Below, in pieces: positions 5,795-7,808 of a DNA stretch of 7,808 bases. The position numbers and the translations under genes were made by a program. Under the pieces are notes generated by a model. That model did not search any database. It saw only the letters and a program-made list of their open reading frames with translations, and had not been told where the DNA came from. The number at the start of each line of letters is the position of its first letter. The first letter of the stretch is position 1. Location of the stretch: assembly GCA_017880265.1 (NCBI GenBank), contig JAFJTK010000072.1, forward strand, positions 1-7,808. Direction: 5' to 3'. The DNA comes from Candidatus Pelagibacter sp. Its GTDB lineage: Bacteria > Pseudomonadota > Alphaproteobacteria > Pelagibacterales > Pelagibacteraceae.

Positions 5795-6082
5795 TTATTC
5801 TTGGATTTTTATTTCACAGAATTTAGAGGCAAACTCAGTATCTTTATAAATATCTTCTGGTTTTTGCTTGAATACAGCATCTAATTCTTCATCAGAAAAC
5901 TTCATGCTTAATTTATCAACAGTGCATTGGCAGTAGGACTTAGCCTTATCTGCACCCAAATACTGTTTAGAGTTTTGATAACACCCAATATACAATTGTT
6001 GTTTATTTTGCTCACTTAAAGCGTAGCTTTTTATGGGTAGTAATAAAAATAGAGCTAAAATCAGCCTAAATTTTCTGATCAT
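5795..6082 (-). CDS. Small secreted protein with CxC motif, function unknown
   Basis: I chose ATG at 6082, giving 95 residues, because it starts exactly at a signal peptide: M-I-R-K-F-R, a hydrophobic core L-I-L-A-L-F-L-L-L, then S-Y-A (19-21) as a plausible signal peptidase I site. The mature part is about 74 residues with four cysteines at C34, C51, C53 and C89, arranged C-x16-C-x-C-x35-C, including Y-C-Q-C-T-V-D-K-L (50-58) and an F-S-D-E-E-L-D segment (62-68). Many proteobacterial periplasmic proteins of unknown function show this spaced-cysteine plus Y-C-x-C pattern; I do not know a named function. Disulfides or metal binding are possible. The start overlaps the end of the PMM/PGM gene by 17 bases in another frame, implying translational coupling; GGTGA lies just upstream. 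The frame is open farther upstream to 6151, but that would bury the signal peptide. Confidence 0.8.
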   Translation of the reverse strand: MIRKFRLILALFLLLPIKSYALSEQNKQQLYIGCYQNSKQYLGADKAKSYCQCTVDKLSMKFSDEELDAVFKQKPEDIYKDTEFASKFCEIKIQE

Positions 6083-7520
6083 ATTCACCAACTTTTCCAG
6101 TTTTTTGAAGCAAATCATCAATAAAATCAAAGATTTTCTTCTTTCGATCATCAGAGGTTGGGCTTTCTGTTACAATTACTAATGAAGGCTTATTCGAAGA
6201 AGCTCTAATTAGTCCCCATGAGCCATCTTCAAAAGAAAATCTTACTCCATTAACTGTTAGAACTTCTGTAATTACCTGTTCATCAATTAGTGTTTTGTTA
6301 TTTTTTATTTCTTCAACTTGGTTAACTAATTCTTCAACTACTTGATATTTTTCTTCATCTTTACAGAAGGGAGCCATTGTAGGTGTTTGATAAGTATTTG
6401 GTAGATCATTAATGATTTCACTCATCTTTTTATTTTGATTATCTAATAGATGACATACGTGAATAGCTGAATTAATTCCATCATCGTAACCGTATCCTAA
6501 AGGTTGATTGAAAAAGAAATGTCCACTTTTCTCAAACCCTGCTAATGCTTTTTCAGTATTAACTTTTCTTTTAATATGAGAATGTCCTGTCTTCCAATAA
6601 ATAGTTTCACAATTGTTTTCTAATAAAACCTTATCTTTTGAATATAATCCTGTTGATTTTACATCTACAATAAATTTAGAATTTTTATGTTTTGTAGATA
6701 AGTTTCTTGCAATTAATAAACCAATTTTATCAGAAAATATTTCATTACCCTCATTATCAATTACACCAACTCTATCTCCATCACCATCAAAACCAAACCC
6801 AATATCTGCATTATTATCTTTAACAGCCTTTGCTATTGCATGTAGCATTTCAAGATCTTCAGGATTTGGATTATATTTTGGAAAAGTCCAATCTAAATTA
6901 CAATCAAGTTCAATTACTTCGCACCCTATACCTCTCAATATGTCAGGAGCAAATATACCCGCTGTACCATTGCCACAGGCAACAACTGCTTTTAATTTTT
7001 TGTTAATTTTATTACCATTGATTAAATCATCTTTATAAACTTGTTGAAAATTTTCTATTTGTTTCTCATTCCCATCACCATTAGAGAATTTTTCATTTAA
7101 AGTGATTTCTTTTAACTCTTTCATCTCCTCTGGGGCATGAGTTAAACCTTTTTTGATACCCATTTTTACACCAGTCCATCCATTTTCGTTATGGCTCGCA
7201 GTAACCATTGCAACAGCATCAGCATCTAAATCAAATTGTGCAAAATAAACCATTGGAGATAAAGAAAGACCTACATCTTCAATATAACATCCTGTTGAGA
7301 TCAAACCTTTTTTAAGAGCACTTTTTATTTCTTCACTGTAAGATCTATAATCGTGTCCAACGATTACTCTTGGGTTCTCTTTTTGAGTATGTTTTTTTAT
7401 TTGAGTTCCAAGACCTTTGCCAAGATTCGTTATTCCTTCCTTGCTTATGTCCTTTTCATACAACCAGCGAGCGTCATATTCTCTAAAACCGTATGGATCT
7501 ATTTTTATATTTTGATTCAT
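6066..7520 (-). CDS. Phosphomannomutase/phosphoglucomutase (alpha-D-phosphohexomutase)
   Basis: The 484 residues fit the four-domain bacterial phosphohexomutase family that interconverts hexose 6- and 1-phosphates for nucleotide-sugar, LPS or polysaccharide synthesis. The phosphoserine loop is T-A-S-H-N (107-111, S109 phosphorylated in the active enzyme). The Mg-binding loop is D-G-D-G-D-R (245-250). The sugar-recognition loop is F-E-K-S-G-H (329-334). The phosphate-binding loop is R-A-S-S-N-K-P (439-445). The N-terminal F-R-E-Y-D-A-R-W (12-19) corresponds to the common R-E-Y-D-I-R-G. K-T-G-H-S-H-I-K (310-317) is the domain-3 lysine/histidine segment. Presence of E-x-S-G favours mannose/glucose dual specificity (AlgC/ManB-like) over GlmM; this is family inference. 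ATG 7520 is supported by the conserved N-terminus. The secreted-protein gene overlaps the 3' end by 17 bases. Confidence 0.95.
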   Translation of the reverse strand: MNQNIKIDPYGFREYDARWLYEKDISKEGITNLGKGLGTQIKKHTQKENPRVIVGHDYRSYSEEIKSALKKGLISTGCYIEDVGLSLSPMVYFAQFDLDADAVAMVTASHNENGWTGVKMGIKKGLTHAPEEMKELKEITLNEKFSNGDGNEKQIENFQQVYKDDLINGNKINKKLKAVVACGNGTAGIFAPDILRGIGCEVIELDCNLDWTFPKYNPNPEDLEMLHAIAKAVKDNNADIGFGFDGDGDRVGVIDNEGNEIFSDKIGLLIARNLSTKHKNSKFIVDVKSTGLYSKDKVLLENNCETIYWKTGHSHIKRKVNTEKALAGFEKSGHFFFNQPLGYGYDDGINSAIHVCHLLDNQNKKMSEIINDLPNTYQTPTMAPFCKDEEKYQVVEELVNQVEEIKNNKTLIDEQVITEVLTVNGVRFSFEDGSWGLIRASSNKPSLVIVTESPTSDDRKKKIFDFIDDLLQKTGKVGEYDQKI

Positions 7521-7597
7521 CTGTTGATTACTTAACCTTTTTTAAATTTTTTTATTGAAATATATTTTGTCGCGTTCTATAGATGTTCTGTTGATTA
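7520..7597 (+). repeat. 11-base direct repeat TCTGTTGATTA
   Basis: TCTGTTGATTA occurs at 7520-7530, touching the PMM/PGM start codon, and again at 7587-7597, 67 bases away. On the minus strand both read TAATCAACAGA, one immediately before ATG. Spacing is between six and seven helical turns. It may be a regulator site pair, a remnant of a small duplication, or chance. Confidence 0.35.
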
Positions 7598-7630
7598 ATT
7601 GTTTATATAGTATATTAACACTAAGCGCAT

Positions 7631-7645
7631 ACAACATATAGTTGT
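7631..7645. promoter_or_regulatory. Palindrome overlapping a -35 box, possible operator
   Basis: ACAAC-ATATA-GTTGT is a perfect 5-base inverted repeat around a 5-base A/T centre. Its right arm overlaps the candidate -35 TTGTTT at 7642-7647, where a bound dimer would block RNA polymerase. No regulator gene is visible nearby, and the arms are short, so chance occurrence in A+T-rich DNA cannot be ruled out. Confidence 0.3.
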
Positions 7646-7670
7646 TTTCGTCGTAATAACAAAATATAAT
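7642..7670 (+). promoter_or_regulatory. Sigma70-type promoter of the gene at 7678
   Basis: TTGTTT (7642-7647) and a perfect TATAAT (7665-7670) are separated by the optimal 17 bases. The expected transcription start is 7676-7678, at or within two bases of the ATG. No Shine-Dalgarno is present between the -10 box and ATG, which fits a leaderless mRNA. This is the best promoter match in the window. Confidence 0.55.
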
Positions 7671-7677
7671 AAAAATT

Positions 7678-7808
7678 ATGAATAAGATTCTATCACAAGC
7701 CTTAAAGAAAGCTGTCTCTGAATATAGCCCAGATGTTAAAGAAGTATCTAAAGGAAACAGACCTGATCTTTTTTCTTTAAGTACTGAAACTGAACTTTTT
7801 CAAAATGA
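7678..7808 (+). CDS. Unrecognised protein, N-terminal 43 codons only
   Basis: ATG at 7678 opens a frame that stays open to the right edge (43 full codons plus two bases). The peptide begins M-N-K-I-L-S-Q-A-L-K-K-A-V-S-E-Y and continues through S-P-D-V-K-E-V-S-K-G-N-R-P-D-L-F to T-E-T-E-L-F-Q-N. The first part would form an amphipathic helix. It has no signal peptide and no membrane segment in the visible part. I do not recognise the family. Support for it being a gene comes from the promoter placed precisely upstream, from A+T-biased third codon positions like the neighbours, and from its place opposite the divergent PMM/PGM gene. The other possibility is a spurious frame, less likely given the promoter. 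Confidence 0.6.
   Translation, partial: MNKILSQALKKAVSEYSPDVKEVSKGNRPDLFSLSTETELFQN

Larger units (their letters stand above)
7521..7677. other. Divergent intergenic region between PMM/PGM and an unrecognised gene
   Basis: This is the longest gap in the window (157 bases). It contains a good plus-strand promoter, a palindrome overlapping its -35 box, and an 11-base direct repeat. A long A/T run (7537-7560) lies just upstream of the minus-strand PMM/PGM start. On the minus strand TATACT (within the complement of 7605-7620) is a possible -10, but I could not pair it with a convincing -35, so the PMM/PGM promoter is unassigned. No small open frame with a start signal was found. Confidence 0.6.

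Noticed and set aside
6083..6151. Longer N-terminus for the secreted protein (start at 6151)
   Set aside because: It would place 23 charged residues ahead of a well-formed signal peptide and lies entirely in PMM/PGM coding sequence; ATG 6082 is the better start.
6613..7038. Plus-strand open frame of 141 codons
   Set aside because: Antisense to the PMM/PGM metal-binding region. The Ser/Pro/Leu-rich translation is typical of a shadow frame.
7353..7535. Plus-strand open frame of 60 codons, hydrophobic
   Set aside because: Antisense to the 5' end of PMM/PGM; the hydrophobicity comes from the complement of Lys/Glu-rich codons.
1..7808. Search for tRNA, rRNA, CRISPR, IS elements, phage or toxin-antitoxin genes
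   Set aside because: By eye I found no cloverleaf with T-loop GGTTCGAATC-like sequence, no regularly spaced repeats, no transposase motifs and no target-site duplications.

Overview
The window looks like chromosome from a streamlined, very A+T-rich marine alphaproteobacterium, most likely SAR11 (Pelagibacterales). Three things point there: base composition of roughly 70% A+T or more, lysine/asparagine/isoleucine-rich proteins packed with gaps of 2-43 bases, and an alphaproteobacterial-type RpoZ N-terminus. No rRNA gene or taxon-specific marker is present, so the placement is an inference.

Layout. (1) Positions 1-1643, minus strand: a compact three-gene cluster read right to left. It holds a beta-hydroxyacid dehydrogenase (HIBADH/GlxR type), a pyridoxamine-phosphate-oxidase-fold flavoprotein and the first 51 codons of slyX, which runs off the left edge. 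(2) Positions 1658-5688, plus strand: an MFS transporter that starts only 14 bases from the divergent dehydrogenase, then rpoZ (RNA polymerase omega with a long acidic tail), dusA (tRNA-dihydrouridine synthase A), a TSUP (TauE/SafE-like) permease and a HIT-domain nucleotide hydrolase/transferase. (3) Positions 5689-5794: a convergent intergenic gap with a G+C-rich inverted repeat and A+T-rich palindromes. (4) Positions 5795-7520, minus strand: phosphomannomutase/phosphoglucomutase, overlapped by 17 bases by a gene for a small secreted cysteine-containing protein. (5) Positions 7521-7677: a divergent intergenic region with a good sigma70-type promoter and an overlapping palindrome. (6) Positions 7678-7808, plus strand: the first 43 codons of an unrecognised gene.

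The genes are mostly housekeeping: transcription (rpoZ), tRNA modification (dusA), hexose-phosphate interconversion for envelope sugars (PMM/PGM) and small-molecule redox and transport. They do not form one pathway. The minus-strand trio and the PMM/PGM plus secreted-protein pair are the clearest operons. Predicted -10 boxes lie so close to the rpoZ and 7678 start codons that leaderless or near-leaderless mRNAs are likely.

I see no CRISPR array, transposon, phage gene, toxin-antitoxin pair, tRNA or rRNA. The items most worth a second look are the stem-loop at 5692-5721, which contains an 8-base copy of the 16S anti-Shine-Dalgarno tail, the small CxC secreted protein overlapping PMM/PGM, the probable leaderless starts, and the promoter-operator arrangement at 7631-7678.
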